Shown one piece after another: positions 16,274-25,344 of a stretch of DNA of 64,000 nucleotides (positions within the stretch are counted from its first letter, which is position 1; every line of letters begins with the position of its first letter). A program made the position numbers and the translations under genes. The DNA is from Streptomyces sp. ICC1 (GTDB lineage Bacteria; Actinomycetota; Actinomycetes; Streptomycetales; Streptomycetaceae). A model generated the notes under the pieces. The model saw only the letters and a list, made by a program, of their open reading frames with translations, was not told the origin of the DNA and made no database searches. The stretch spans positions 5,163,022 through 5,227,021 of the forward strand of contig NZ_CP030287.1 in NCBI RefSeq assembly GCF_003287935.1, in the 5' to 3' direction.

Positions 16274-18520
16274 CTACGTTTCCGGCACCGGGGGGCCCGG
16301 GGGGGTCGGGGTCGGGTTGGGCGGGGTGGGCGTCGGCTTCGTCGGCGTCGGGGTCGGGGTGGGAGGCGTCGGCGTGGGCGTCACCGGCGTGCGGGTCGGG
16401 CTGGGCGCCGAGGGCGTGGGCCCGGACGGCGTCGGCGTGGTGGTCTGGCTCGGCGTGCCCGTCGGGGAGGTGCTGCCGGTCGGCGTCTGCACCTTGCCCA
16501 TCTCGGCCTCCTCCAGGTCGAAGGAGCCGCTGTCCTGGCCCTTGAGCGCGGCCAGCGTGTAGTGCTTCCAGATCGCGGCCGGGAAGCTGGAGCCGCCCGC
16601 GCGGCCGCCGCCCGCGGTGCCTGCGAGGCTGACCTGGGTGTGGGTGCCGGGCTCCTCGCCGAACATCGCGACGACGGTGACGAGGTCCGGGGTGAACCCG
16701 GTGAACCAGGCGGCCTTGTTCTCCTCGGTGGTGCCGGTCTTGCCGGCGGCCTCGTAGGCCGAGCTCCTGACGGCCTTGCCGGAGCCGTCCTCGACGACGC
16801 CGGTGAGCACCTTGGTGACGGTGTCGGCGGTCTTGCGGCTGATGGCCTGGTCGCCGACGGCACGGACCGGCTTGTACTCGCGGTCCTTGTTCTGGGCGGA
16901 CTTGATGATGCTCGGCGTGATCTTCTTGCCGTGGTTGTCGAAGGTGGCGTAGACGCCGGCCATCTCCACGGTGTCGGCGTTCATGGTGCCCAGCGTCATG
17001 GCCGGCCGGTCTTCGGGCCAGCCCTTGCCGTCGTGCATGCCGAGGGCGAGGGCCGTCTTCTTCGTGGCCTGCGGCGTGACGTCGACGATCATCTGGGCGT
17101 AGACGGAGTTGACCGAGGAGTTGGTGGCGGACTGCACCGTCATCATCGGGTTGCCGTAGTTGATGTTGTCCTGGTTCTCCGGGTTGAACGGCGTCTTGCT
17201 TCCCACCACGGGACGCTTGCTGGTGCCGTCGTAGAGGGCGTTGGGGTTGATCGGCTTGCCGTCCTGGGTGGTCGCCTTGTTCTCCAGGGCGGAGGCGAGC
17301 ACCAGCGGCTTGAAGGTCGAGCCCGGCTGGTAGTCCTTGCGCATGGCGTTGCTCGCGTACTGGTCGGTGAGCCCCGTGCCGCCGTACATCGCGACGATCG
17401 CACCGGTCTTGGGGTCCACCGAGGTGGCGCCCGCCTGCACGGACGCGTCGACGGGCCGTCCCTTGCGGTCGAGCTTGGACTCCAGCTCCTCCTGGACGGC
17501 CGCCTCCAGGGCGGCCTGCTTCTTCGGGTCGATGGTGAGGGTGATCTCCCAGCCGCCGGCCTTGAGCTGCGTGTCGGTCATGCCGGTCTGCCGCTTGAGC
17601 TCCTCGTCCGCGGCCTGGACCAGGTAGCCCTTCTGGCCCTCCTGGCCGGGGGCGACCTTGGGCTTGATCGGCTCCTGGAACTGCATGCCCTTGCGCTTGG
17701 CCGCGTCCAGTTCGCCCATCTCGACCATGTTGTCGAGGACCGCGTTGAAGCGGACCATCACCAGGCGCTTGCCGTTCGGGCCGGCGGTCGCCCAGTCGTA
17801 CTGGCTGGGGGCCTGGAGGACGGCCGCGAGGTAGGCGCCCTGTTCGAGCGTCAGCTGGTCGGTGTCGACGCCGTAGTAGGCCTGGGCCGCGGCCTGGATG
17901 CCGTAGGCGTTGCGCCCGTAGAAGTTGGTGTTCAGGTAGCCCGCGAGGATCTCGGGCTTCTTCATCTTCTGGTCGACCTTGAGGGAGATGACCATCTCCT
18001 TCAGCTTGCGGGTCGCCGTCTGGTCCTGGGTCAGGTAGAAGTTCTTGACGTACTGCTGGGTGATCGTCGAGCCGCCGGCCGCGCCCTTGCCGGTGGCCGT
18101 GTTGAACACGCCGCGGGCCATGCCCTTGAGGTCGATGCCCCGGTCCTTCTCGAAGGACTTGTTCTCGATCGCGATGAAGGCCGTCTGCACGTCCTTCGGG
18201 ATCTTCTCGATCGGGACGATCTGCCGGTTCGTGCCGCCGACCTGGGCCAGGACGGTGCCGTCGGCCAGCTTGTAGACGTTGTTCTGCTTCAGCGCGTCGG
18301 CGTTGGGGTCCGGCGGGTCCACGTAGAAGTAGAGGCCGATCAGCGCGGCCATCCCGAGGAGGATCATCCCGAAGAACGTGCCGAGCATCTTCTTCCAGGT
18401 GAAGAAGCGGCGTATGCCGGTCCGCTTGCCGGCCTTCCCGCCCTTGCTCTTGGCGCGTCCGCCCGGCGCTCGTCGCGCACCGCGCTGCTGCTGCGCCTTT
18501 CGCGCTTCTGCTCGGCCCAT
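16274..18520 (-). CDS. Class A penicillin-binding protein (bifunctional transglycosylase/transpeptidase)
   Basis: 748 residues. A basic cytoplasmic N-terminus and one membrane span (about 47-66) precede the GT51 glycosyltransferase (catalytic Glu119 in IENKSFEKDRG; GGSTITQQ at 149-156). The transpeptidase domain has S401-TF-K404, SVN at 469-471 and KTGT at 594-597. It polymerises and crosslinks peptidoglycan outside the membrane. The last 60 or so residues are a Pro/Thr-rich tail ending in VPET. Start is the ATG at 18520. Its 3' neighbour in this contig is an artefact. It resembles SCO5039-type PBPs from memory. Confidence 0.95.
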   Translation of the reverse strand: MGRAEARKAQQQRGARRAPGGRAKSKGGKAGKRTGIRRFFTWKKMLGTFFGMILLGMAALIGLYFYVDPPDPNADALKQNNVYKLADGTVLAQVGGTNRQIVPIEKIPKDVQTAFIAIENKSFEKDRGIDLKGMARGVFNTATGKGAAGGSTITQQYVKNFYLTQDQTATRKLKEMVISLKVDQKMKKPEILAGYLNTNFYGRNAYGIQAAAQAYYGVDTDQLTLEQGAYLAAVLQAPSQYDWATAGPNGKRLVMVRFNAVLDNMVEMGELDAAKRKGMQFQEPIKPKVAPGQEGQKGYLVQAADEELKRQTGMTDTQLKAGGWEITLTIDPKKQAALEAAVQEELESKLDRKGRPVDASVQAGATSVDPKTGAIVAMYGGTGLTDQYASNAMRKDYQPGSTFKPLVLASALENKATTQDGKPINPNALYDGTSKRPVVGSKTPFNPENQDNINYGNPMMTVQSATNSSVNSVYAQMIVDVTPQATKKTALALGMHDGKGWPEDRPAMTLGTMNADTVEMAGVYATFDNHGKKITPSIIKSAQNKDREYKPVRAVGDQAISRKTADTVTKVLTGVVEDGSGKAVRSSAYEAAGKTGTTEENKAAWFTGFTPDLVTVVAMFGEEPGTHTQVSLAGTAGGGRAGGSSFPAAIWKHYTLAALKGQDSGSFDLEEAEMGKVQTPTGSTSPTGTPSQTTTPTPSGPTPSAPSPTRTPVTPTPTPPTPTPTPTKPTPTPPNPTPTPPGPPVPET

Positions 18521-18701
18521 CGCTCCCGCTCCGCTCGATTACCCCCCGACGTCAGCTCAGAAAGCTAACACCGCAGGCTGTGACAAAGACTGGCCAACCA
18601 GGATCAATACCGGTCAATCCGGACGTGACAATCAGCACCCGCCCCGATGGAACCGACGCACGCGGAGCCCGCGGGGTTGCCGGGGCTGCCGTCCTTCCAA
18701 A

Positions 18702-18717
18702 AAAGTGATATCACTTT
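18702..18717. promoter_or_regulatory. Perfect 16-bp palindrome upstream of the SPFH gene
   Basis: AAAGTGATATCACTTT is an AT-rich perfect palindrome in GC-rich surroundings, 43 nt before the SPFH start. A TTGCTAGGC sequence overlaps its right edge. It looks like an operator. A candidate binder is the ribbon-helix-helix protein encoded by the second gene of the operon. Confidence 0.7.
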
Positions 18718-18760
18718 GCTAGGCGGTCGAACCGGCCGCCACCGAGGGACGGGGAAGACC

Positions 18761-19672
18761 ATGACCAGCACGACAGGCGTGTCCGAGGCCGGCGTAAGGG
18801 AGTTCCCCGCGCGCAGCGTGGGCGGCGGGATCGCCCTGCTGCTCGGCCTGGCGGGAGTGGCGGGCGGGGCGGGACTGATCGTGCTGGGCGCGGTGGTGGA
18901 GGGCTCCGGCGCCAAGGGGGGCCTGATCGCGGCGGGGATCCTGCTGGCCGTCGCCGCGTTCGTCGCCATGTGCGGGCTGAACACGGTCGCACCGGGCGAG
19001 GCCCGCGTGGTCCAGCTCTTCGGCCGCTACCGCGGCACGGTCCGCGCCGACGGACTGCGCTGGGTCAACCCGCTGACCTCCCGCCGGCGGCTGTCCACCC
19101 GGGTGCGCAACCACGAGACGACCGTCATGAAGGTCAACGACGCCTACGGCAACCCGATCGAGCTGGCCGCCGTCGTGGTGTGGCGGGTCGAGGACACCGC
19201 GCGAGCCGTCTTCGAGGTCGAGGACTTCACGGAGTTCGTCGAGACCCAGACCGAGGCGGCCGTGCGGCACATCGCCATCGAGTACCCCTACGACGCCCAC
19301 GAGGACGGCGGCCTGTCGCTGCGCGGCAACGCCGCGGAGATCACCGAGAAGCTCGCCGTGGAACTGTCCGCCCGCGTCGAGGCCGCCGGGGTCCAGATCA
19401 TCGAGTCCCGCTTCACCCACCTCGCGTACGCTCCCGAGATCGCCTCCGCGATGCTCCAGCGCCAGCAGGCCGGTGCGATCGTCGCGGCGCGCAAGCAGAT
19501 CGTCGAGGGCGCGGTCGGTATGGTCGAACTCGCCCTCAACCGCCTCGCGGAGCAGGACATCGTGGACCTCGACCCGGAACGGAAGGCGGCGATGGTGTCC
19601 AACCTGATGGTGGTCCTGTGCGGTGATCGCGCGGCCCAGCCGGTCATCAACACGGGCACCCTCTACCAGTGA
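18761..19672 (+). CDS. SPFH/Band 7 (slipin-like) membrane protein
   Basis: 303 residues from the ATG at 18761, chosen for GGGGAAG upstream; the ATG at 18647 would put the operator inside the gene. Two hydrophobic segments near the N-terminus (about 20-70) anchor an SPFH domain ([20 protein letters not shown] through [11 protein letters not shown]). SPFH proteins organise membrane microdomains and scaffold proteases or other partners. The gene overlaps the downstream ribbon-helix-helix gene by GTGA. This pairing suggests a self-regulated membrane scaffold. Confidence 0.88.
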   Translation: MTSTTGVSEAGVREFPARSVGGGIALLLGLAGVAGGAGLIVLGAVVEGSGAKGGLIAAGILLAVAAFVAMCGLNTVAPGEARVVQLFGRYRGTVRADGLRWVNPLTSRRRLSTRVRNHETTVMKVNDAYGNPIELAAVVVWRVEDTARAVFEVEDFTEFVETQTEAAVRHIAIEYPYDAHEDGGLSLRGNAAEITEKLAVELSARVEAAGVQIIESRFTHLAYAPEIASAMLQRQQAGAIVAARKQIVEGAVGMVELALNRLAEQDIVDLDPERKAAMVSNLMVVLCGDRAAQPVINTGTLYQ

Positions 19673-19929
19673 GTCCCGCCGACGACGAGGCGGAGCCCCG
19701 CGAACCGGCCGCGCCCAAGGCCGGGCGCCAGGCCCGCAAGCAGGTGCTGCTGCGGCTCGACCCGCAGGTGCACGACGCGCTCGCGCGGTGGGCGGGCGAG
19801 GAACTGCGCAGCGCCAACGCCCAGATCGAGTTCCTGCTCCGCCGGGCCCTGGCCGAGGCGGGCCGCCTCCCCGGCGGGGCGGGTCCCATCCCGCCGCGCG
19901 GCCGGCCCCGCGCCGCTCCGGATTCCTGA
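19669..19929 (+). CDS. Small ribbon-helix-helix (Arc/CopG-like) DNA-binding protein
   Basis: 86 residues. After a Pro/Glu/Lys-rich start comes RKQVLLRLDPQVHDALARW, a short beta strand and first helix of the ribbon-helix-helix fold. ELRSANAQIEFLLRRAL is the second helix. A disordered Pro/Arg tail follows. The start GTG overlaps the SPFH stop. Such proteins bind short palindromes as dimers, so autoregulation through the AAAGTGATATCACTTT site is plausible. No toxin gene is adjacent. Confidence 0.8.
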   Translation: MSPADDEAEPREPAAPKAGRQARKQVLLRLDPQVHDALARWAGEELRSANAQIEFLLRRALAEAGRLPGGAGPIPPRGRPRAAPDS

Positions 19930-19981
19930 GGCCGCACTGGGCCGCACTGGGGCCGCACTGGGCCGCACTGGGGCCGCACTG
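19930..19981. repeat. Tandem repeat of GGCCGCACTG (five copies)
   Basis: Five 10-mers starting at 19930, 19940, 19951, 19961 and 19972, alternating 10- and 11-nt spacing, i.e. a 21-bp repeat present about 2.5 times. It starts immediately after the ribbon-helix-helix stop codon. The rest of the gap to 20046 is GC-rich without a clear signal. Confidence 0.85.
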
Positions 19982-20045
19982 AAGCAGCACGAAAGCCGGC
20001 CCGAAGCCGTCCCGGAGCCGGCTCGAAGTCGGCCGAGGCTCGGGC

Positions 20046-21572
20046 TCAGGACCGCCGGCCGAGCAGGACGAAGCCGTCCTGCTCGGCCACGGTCCGGTAC
20101 CCCCGGGCCCGCGCCCCGTCCAGGGCGACGTACTCCTCCATCGCCGACAGCGGCCACCGCCGGGCCGGCGCCACCCCGGTGTCCACGAGGATCCACTCGG
20201 GTTCGTCGCGGCTCGCCGGCCAGCCGTACACGCTGACGCTCGTACGGTTCGCCAGGTGCGGGACCAGCCCGTCCGAGGCCTGGACCGTGGCACCGTCCGG
20301 GATCCGGTCCATCAGCCGCTGCGCCACGGCGACCCGCGGCTCGGTCCGCCAGAAGTCCGGTCGGCCCAACTGCCCCAGCGAGTGCGCCGGCAGCAGCAGG
20401 ACGCAGACCCCGGCCGCGCCCGCCAGGTACCGGCGCAGCCCGGCGGTGGTCGTAGCGCGCCGCCCGAGCGCGTCGACGAAGGCCGCGAAGACGATCGGCA
20501 TCACCGTGAGGGAGTAGTGGTAGCCGGTCCCCCAGTGGACCGGTTGGTCCGAGACACCCCGCCACAGCAGCCCCGGCACGGCGATCAGCACCAGCGGGGA
20601 GCGCAGGGCCAGGAACAGGGTCGGCGCCAGCACCAGCACCAGCGTGACCGCTTTGGTCTCGGGGGTGACGAGGCCGACCGTGACCTTGGCCAGCAGGTCC
20701 GTGAAGCCGCCGCCCGCACCGCCCCCGCTGTCGGCGCCGCCGCCGAGGAACGACGCGTAGAAGTACGAGCCGCTCGGGTTCAGGGCCGGCAGCACCACCA
20801 CCATGGCCAGCAGCGTGCACGCCGCGCCCGCCACGGCGGTGGCGATCCCCAGCCGGCGCCCGCCCCGGCCGCCGCGCCAGGCGATGACCGCGCCGATCGC
20901 GGCCACGGTCAGCCCCAGGTCCTCCTTCACCAGCACCAGCGGAAGGGCCCAGCACGCGGCGGCGCGCAGTCGGCCGGCGCCGAGCGCGGACAGCGAGCAG
21001 GCGAGGAGCGGGACGGCGAAGGCCCATTCGTGGAAGTCGAACCCGATCGCGTTCGCGATGCCCCACGAGAGCCCGTAACAGAGCCCGATCACCGCGGCGG
21101 CGGCCCCGCCCAGCGTCCGGCGCGCCCAGAGGGTCAGCGGCAGCACGCTCACGGCGATCAGCGCGGCCTGCGCCACGAGCAGGGTCCGGGGCGACGGCCA
21201 GATCCGGTAGAGGGGGGCGAGGACGGCCAGGACCGGTGAGAAGTGGTCGCCCAGGACGGGGAAGTCCGGCCCCTTGACCTCCGAGACCGGCAGCCGGCCC
21301 ACCGCGTAGGAGCGGACGGCCTGTTCGAAGATCGCCAGGTCGAAGCTGTGGGAGTGGAGCCGCCCGTGGGTGCGCAGCGACAGCGCCGTGTAGAGGAGGA
21401 AGAGGCCGCCGGCCATGGTCCACGCCCACCACGGGATCCCGTGCGCGGACTCCGGGGACGGCTCCGCCTCCTGCCGCCCGACGGGACCGGCCTGTTGGGG
21501 CGGGAGCACGGCGGCGTCGGCGGCATCGGCGTCGGCGTCGGCGTTCGCGGCATCGGCGGAGGGTGCGTGCAT
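20046..21572 (-). CDS. DUF2079 multi-spanning membrane protein
   Basis: 508 residues. An Ala/Asp repeat-like N-terminus (DADADAADAA) comes from a GCGTCG hexamer run. About 10 hydrophobic helices follow, with the first luminal loop carrying SFDLAIFEQAVRSYA and LGDHFSPVL, hallmarks of DUF2079. The family resembles GT-C glycosyltransferases, so transfer of a polyprenyl-linked sugar is possible but unproven. A soluble C-terminal part (about 420-508) contains DRIPDGATVQASDGLVPHLA. Divergent from the PadR gene. Confidence 0.85.
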   Translation of the reverse strand: MHAPSADAANADADADAADAAVLPPQQAGPVGRQEAEPSPESAHGIPWWAWTMAGGLFLLYTALSLRTHGRLHSHSFDLAIFEQAVRSYAVGRLPVSEVKGPDFPVLGDHFSPVLAVLAPLYRIWPSPRTLLVAQAALIAVSVLPLTLWARRTLGGAAAAVIGLCYGLSWGIANAIGFDFHEWAFAVPLLACSLSALGAGRLRAAACWALPLVLVKEDLGLTVAAIGAVIAWRGGRGGRRLGIATAVAGAACTLLAMVVVLPALNPSGSYFYASFLGGGADSGGGAGGGFTDLLAKVTVGLVTPETKAVTLVLVLAPTLFLALRSPLVLIAVPGLLWRGVSDQPVHWGTGYHYSLTVMPIVFAAFVDALGRRATTTAGLRRYLAGAAGVCVLLLPAHSLGQLGRPDFWRTEPRVAVAQRLMDRIPDGATVQASDGLVPHLANRTSVSVYGWPASRDEPEWILVDTGVAPARRWPLSAMEEYVALDGARARGYRTVAEQDGFVLLGRRS

Positions 21573-21683
21573 GCCGTCAACGTGCCAGCCGCCCCGGGGC
21601 CCGGGTGCCGAGCCGCGCCCTGCCGGGACGCCAGTGCCTACGAATGGGCGCAGCCCCGGCCGGAGTTCCGCTCGGCGCCAGGC

Positions 21684-21715
21684 CTATACACCGAGGGTAT
21701 ACACCGCATGTATAG
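21684..21715. promoter_or_regulatory. Candidate PadR operator
   Basis: TATACACCG occurs twice (21685-21693 and 21699-21707), and CTATACA (21684-21690) is mirrored by TGTATAG (21709-21715). The AT-rich site ends 8 nt before the padR-type ATG, consistent with autoregulation of the exporter operon. Confidence 0.65.
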
Positions 21716-21723
21716 TCCCTCGC

Positions 21724-22248
21724 ATGTCCATCAGCCACACGCTCCTCGGCCTCCTGGAGGCCGGCCCCCGCCACGGCTACGACCTCAAGCGGGCCTTCGA
21801 CGAGAAGTTCGGCCACGACCGCCCCCTCGCTTACGGGCAGGTCTACTCGACCATGTCCAGGCTCCTGAAGAACGGTCTCGTCGAGGTCGACGGAATCGAG
21901 AGCGGCGGCGGCCCCGAGCGCAAGCGCTACGCCATCACCGACGCCGGCGTCACCGACGTCGAGACCTGGCTCGCCCAGCCCGAGAAGCCCGAGCCGTACC
22001 TCCAGACGACCCTCTACACCAAGGTCGTGCTCGCCCTCCTCACCGGCCGCGGCGCCCAGGAGCTCCTGGACACCCAGCGCGCCGAGCACCTGCGCCTGAT
22101 GCGCATCCTCACCCGGCGCAAGGCCGCGGGCGACCTCGCCGACCAACTCGTCTGCGACCACGCCCTGTTCCACCTGGAGGCCGACCTGCGCTGGCTCGAG
22201 CTCGCCGCCGCCCGCCTCGACCAGCTCGCCCGGGAGGTGCGCGGATGA
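21724..22248 (+). CDS. PadR-family transcriptional regulator
   Basis: 174 residues. The PadR winged helix is at about 1-80 (LLGLLEAGPRHGYDLKRAFDE; YGQVYSTMSRLLKNGLVE), followed by a coiled, Leu-rich C-terminal dimerisation region (Vir-like, about 95-174). It precedes an ABC exporter with 4-nt overlaps, the standard arrangement for a drug-responsive local repressor. TATACA-type repeats directly upstream are its likely operator. The inducer is unknown. Confidence 0.9.
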   Translation: MSISHTLLGLLEAGPRHGYDLKRAFDEKFGHDRPLAYGQVYSTMSRLLKNGLVEVDGIESGGGPERKRYAITDAGVTDVETWLAQPEKPEPYLQTTLYTKVVLALLTGRGAQELLDTQRAEHLRLMRILTRRKAAGDLADQLVCDHALFHLEADLRWLELAAARLDQLAREVRG

Positions 22249-22931
22249 CCCCGTCCGGCACGCTGCTCAGCGCCACGGGCCTGCGCAAGGCGTACGGCAC
22301 CACCACGGCCCTCGACGGCGCCGAGTTCTCCCTCCACGCGGGCGAGGTCGTCGCCGTCATGGGCCCCTCCGGCTCCGGCAAGTCCACCCTGCTGCACTGC
22401 CTCGCCGGGATCGTCACCCCCGACTCCGGCACCATCACCTACGCCGGCCGCAGGCTCTCCGCCATGAAGGACGCCGAGCGCAGCGCCCTGCGCCGCAGCG
22501 AGTTCGGCTTCGTCTTCCAGTTCGGCCAGCTCGTGCCCGAGCTGACCTGCCTGGAGAACGTGGCCCTGCCCCTGCGCCTGACCGGGGTCAAGCGCAAGGA
22601 AGCCGAGCGCACCGCCCTGCACTGGATGGAGCGGCTCCGGGTCGACGACCTCGGCCGCAAGCGCCCCGGCGAGGTCTCGGGCGGCCAGGGCCAGCGCGTC
22701 GCCGTCGCCCGGGCCCTCGTCACCTCGCCCCGGCTGGTCTTCGCCGACGAGCCCACCGGCGCCCTCGACTCCCTCAACGGCGAGCTGGTGATGCGGTTGC
22801 TCACCGAGGCCGCCCGGTCCACCGGCGCCGCCGTCGTCCTGGTCACGCACGAGACCCGCGTGGCCGCGTACTCCGACCGCGAGATCGTCGTACGCGACGG
22901 ACGCTCCCGCGACATGGAGTGGATCGCATGA
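22245..22931 (+). CDS. ABC transporter ATP-binding protein (MacB/LolD-like)
   Basis: 228 residues. Walker A is GPSGSGKST (about 43-51), the signature motif is the variant VSGGQGQR, and Walker B is LVFADEPT with the switch His in VLVTHE. The chain belongs to the group pairing with FtsX-type permeases, which extrude lipopeptides, drugs or lipoproteins using mechanotransmission. The start overlaps the PadR stop and the stop overlaps the permease start, so all three proteins are made from one transcript. Confidence 0.93.
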   Translation: MTPSGTLLSATGLRKAYGTTTALDGAEFSLHAGEVVAVMGPSGSGKSTLLHCLAGIVTPDSGTITYAGRRLSAMKDAERSALRRSEFGFVFQFGQLVPELTCLENVALPLRLTGVKRKEAERTALHWMERLRVDDLGRKRPGEVSGGQGQRVAVARALVTSPRLVFADEPTGALDSLNGELVMRLLTEAARSTGAAVVLVTHETRVAAYSDREIVVRDGRSRDMEWIA

Positions 22932-25291
22932 GCGCGTCCGCGTCATCGTCATGGCTCCGGGACCTCGCCATGGGCGTCCGCTTCGCCTTCGGCGGCGGCC
23001 GCGAGGGCTGGACCCGCACCCTGCTCACCGGCGTGGGCGTCGGACTCGGCGTCGCGCTGCTGCTCATCAGCACCGCGATACCGGGCGCGCTGGCCACCCG
23101 CGGCGACCGCGGGGAGGCGCGCTTCTACATGCCCGCGCCCGTCGGCACGGCGCCCGGCCGCGACACGCTGCTCGTCGCCAACGCGAACCAGATGTACAAG
23201 AACAGGGACGTCGACGGCAGGTTCCTGCTGGCGGAGGGCCCCGACGCGCCGGTGCCGCCCGGACTTCAATCGGTGCCCGCCCCCGGCGAGATGGCCGTCT
23301 CCCCGGCCCTGAAGAGGCTGCTGGCATCGTCCGACGGCGCGCTGCTGCGCGAGCGCTTCGACGCCTGGAAGCCCACCCGGATCATCGGCGACGCCGGCCT
23401 GACCGGGCCGGGCGAGCTGTACTTCTACGCCGGCAAGGGCGACCTGGAGATCACCGGGCCCGAGGACCACCGGGCCCAGCGGGTGCTCGGCTTCAACCGG
23501 CACATCGGGCAGCGCGAGCTCGACCCGGTCCTGACGCTCCTGGTCGTGCTGACCTTCGTGGCCCTGCTGATGCCCGTCACCGTGTTCATCGCCGCCGCCG
23601 TCCGCTTCGGCGGGGAGCGGCGCGACCGCCGGCTCGCGACGCTGCGCCTGGTCGGCGCCGACGGCCGCATGGTCCGCCGGATCGCGGCCGGCGAAGCCCT
23701 GGCCGGATCCGTGGTCGGGCTCGGGCTGGGCGCGGGCTTCTTCCTCATCGGCCGCCGGCTGGTCGGCGGCGTCACCCTCCACCAGCGCAGCGTCTTCCCC
23801 GCGGACCTCGACCCCGCGCCGTGGCTGGCCGTACTGGTGGCGCTCGCGGTGCCCGCCGCGGCCGTCGCCGTGACCCTGTTCGCCCTGCGCGGTGTCGTCA
23901 TCGAGCCGCTGGGCGTGGTCCACACCGCCCGGCCGGGCAGGCGCCGCGTCTGGTGGCGGCTGCTGCTGCCGCTCGGCGGGCTCGGCCTGCTGGCCCCGAT
24001 GACCGGGCACGGCACCCGCCACGGGGACTTCAACCGGTGGCAGGTCAGCGCCGGCGTGGTGCTGCTGCTCGTCGGGATCACCGCGCTGCTCCCCTGGCTG
24101 CTGGAGCGCGTCGTCTCCCGACTGTCCGGCGGGCCGGTGTCCTGGCAGCTCGCCGTGCGCCGGCTCCAGGTCTCCAGCGGCGGCGCGGCCCGCCTCGTCA
24201 ACGGCATCGCGGTGGCCGTGGCCGGGGCCATCGCCCTCCAGATGCTCTTCGCGGGCGTCGAGGGCGACTACACGACGCGGACCGGGCAGGACCCGGCCCG
24301 CGCGGCGATCTCGATCGTCATGCCCCCGACCGACCGGGCGGCGGTCGACGCCGCCGCCCGGGCGGTCTCCGGGGCCGAGGGAGTCGCCAAGGTCGTCGCG
24401 CCCGCCTCCTTCAAGGCCGCGCACCGGCTTCCCGCGGCGGACGACCTGGTCCAGGTGACCGTGGGCAGCTGCGATGCCCTGCGCGAGTACGCGGCCGTCG
24501 AACCCTGCCGGGACGGCGACGCCTTCGTGATCACGGACTCGCCCGCCCTGAAGGGCGGGGTGCCCCAGCCCACGGCCCGGCCCGGGGACACGCTCTGGGT
24601 CGGCCTCGGCCCGGGCCCGACCGGCGAGGACGGCGCGTCCGAGCCCGCCCGGTGGACCTTCCCGGCCGGCGCCCGCCCGGTCACCAACCGCCCGGACCCG
24701 ACGGGCGACCTGCGCGGCGGACTGCTGGTGACCCCCTCGGTCGCGCCGAAGGCCGTGCCCGACGACCGCTGGCCGCACGTGTACGTGCAGTTGGACCCGT
24801 CGGTGCCGGACGCCATGGACAAGGCGCGGACGGCCGCCTTCAAGGCGGCCCCGCTCGCCATGATCATGACGCACCAGTCCACCCGGCAGGACAGTGGCTA
24901 CGCGACCATTCGCACCGGGCTGCTCTTCGGCGCGACGGCCGTGCTGCTGCTGATCGGCGCCAGCCTGCTGGTCTCCCAGCTGGAGCAGCTGCGCGAGCGC
25001 GGGAAGCTGCTGTCGGCGCTGGTCGCCTTCGGCACCAAGCGCTCCACGCTGAGCCTGTCGGTGCTCTGGCAGACGGCCCTGCCGATCGGCCTGGGCCTGG
25101 TCCTGGCCTCGGCGGTCGGGCTGACGCTCGGCGCCGTGCTGATGCGGATGGCGGCCGTCCCGGTGCGGATCGACTGGGCCCCGGTCGCGACGATGGCCGG
25201 CATCGGCGGCGGCGTGGCCGTCCTGGTGACCCTGCTCAGCCTGCCGCCGCTGCTGCGGCTGATGCGCCCGGACGGCCTGCGCACGGAATAG
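22928..25291 (+). CDS. FtsX-like ABC transporter permease
   Basis: 787 residues from the ATG in the ATGA overlap; an in-frame GTG 9 nt earlier is less likely. The topology is one N-terminal helix, an extracellular domain of about 170 residues, three helices (FtsX domain, about 195-340), more helices, a second large extracellular domain and a final FtsX domain (about 655-785). This 10-helix form is typical of actinobacterial and firmicute exporters. Partner of the ATPase upstream. Substrate unknown; local PadR control suggests an antibiotic or lipid-active compound. Confidence 0.9.
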   Translation: MSASASSSWLRDLAMGVRFAFGGGREGWTRTLLTGVGVGLGVALLLISTAIPGALATRGDRGEARFYMPAPVGTAPGRDTLLVANANQMYKNRDVDGRFLLAEGPDAPVPPGLQSVPAPGEMAVSPALKRLLASSDGALLRERFDAWKPTRIIGDAGLTGPGELYFYAGKGDLEITGPEDHRAQRVLGFNRHIGQRELDPVLTLLVVLTFVALLMPVTVFIAAAVRFGGERRDRRLATLRLVGADGRMVRRIAAGEALAGSVVGLGLGAGFFLIGRRLVGGVTLHQRSVFPADLDPAPWLAVLVALAVPAAAVAVTLFALRGVVIEPLGVVHTARPGRRRVWWRLLLPLGGLGLLAPMTGHGTRHGDFNRWQVSAGVVLLLVGITALLPWLLERVVSRLSGGPVSWQLAVRRLQVSSGGAARLVNGIAVAVAGAIALQMLFAGVEGDYTTRTGQDPARAAISIVMPPTDRAAVDAAARAVSGAEGVAKVVAPASFKAAHRLPAADDLVQVTVGSCDALREYAAVEPCRDGDAFVITDSPALKGGVPQPTARPGDTLWVGLGPGPTGEDGASEPARWTFPAGARPVTNRPDPTGDLRGGLLVTPSVAPKAVPDDRWPHVYVQLDPSVPDAMDKARTAAFKAAPLAMIMTHQSTRQDSGYATIRTGLLFGATAVLLLIGASLLVSQLEQLRERGKLLSALVAFGTKRSTLSLSVLWQTALPIGLGLVLASAVGLTLGAVLMRMAAVPVRIDWAPVATMAGIGGGVAVLVTLLSLPPLLRLMRPDGLRTE

Positions 25292-25330
25292 CCGGCAGCC
25301 CCGTACGCCTGCGGCCCGGCGGACCTTCCC

Positions 25331-25344
25331 GGTCACAGCACTAG
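25331..25344 (-). repeat. Second copy of the stop-linked repeat CTAGTGCTGTGACC
   Basis: Minus-strand 14-mer identical to 4606-4619. Its TAG is the oxyR stop codon. Confidence 0.6.

Noticed and set aside
16017..16562. Gly/Arg-rich plus-strand frames across the adapter
   Set aside because: They read through library sequence and the opposite strand of the PBP tail.
22949..25336. Long minus-strand frame opposite the FtsX-like permease
   Set aside because: Its translation is His/Gly/Arg/Gln-rich and without motifs; the plus strand encodes the permease.
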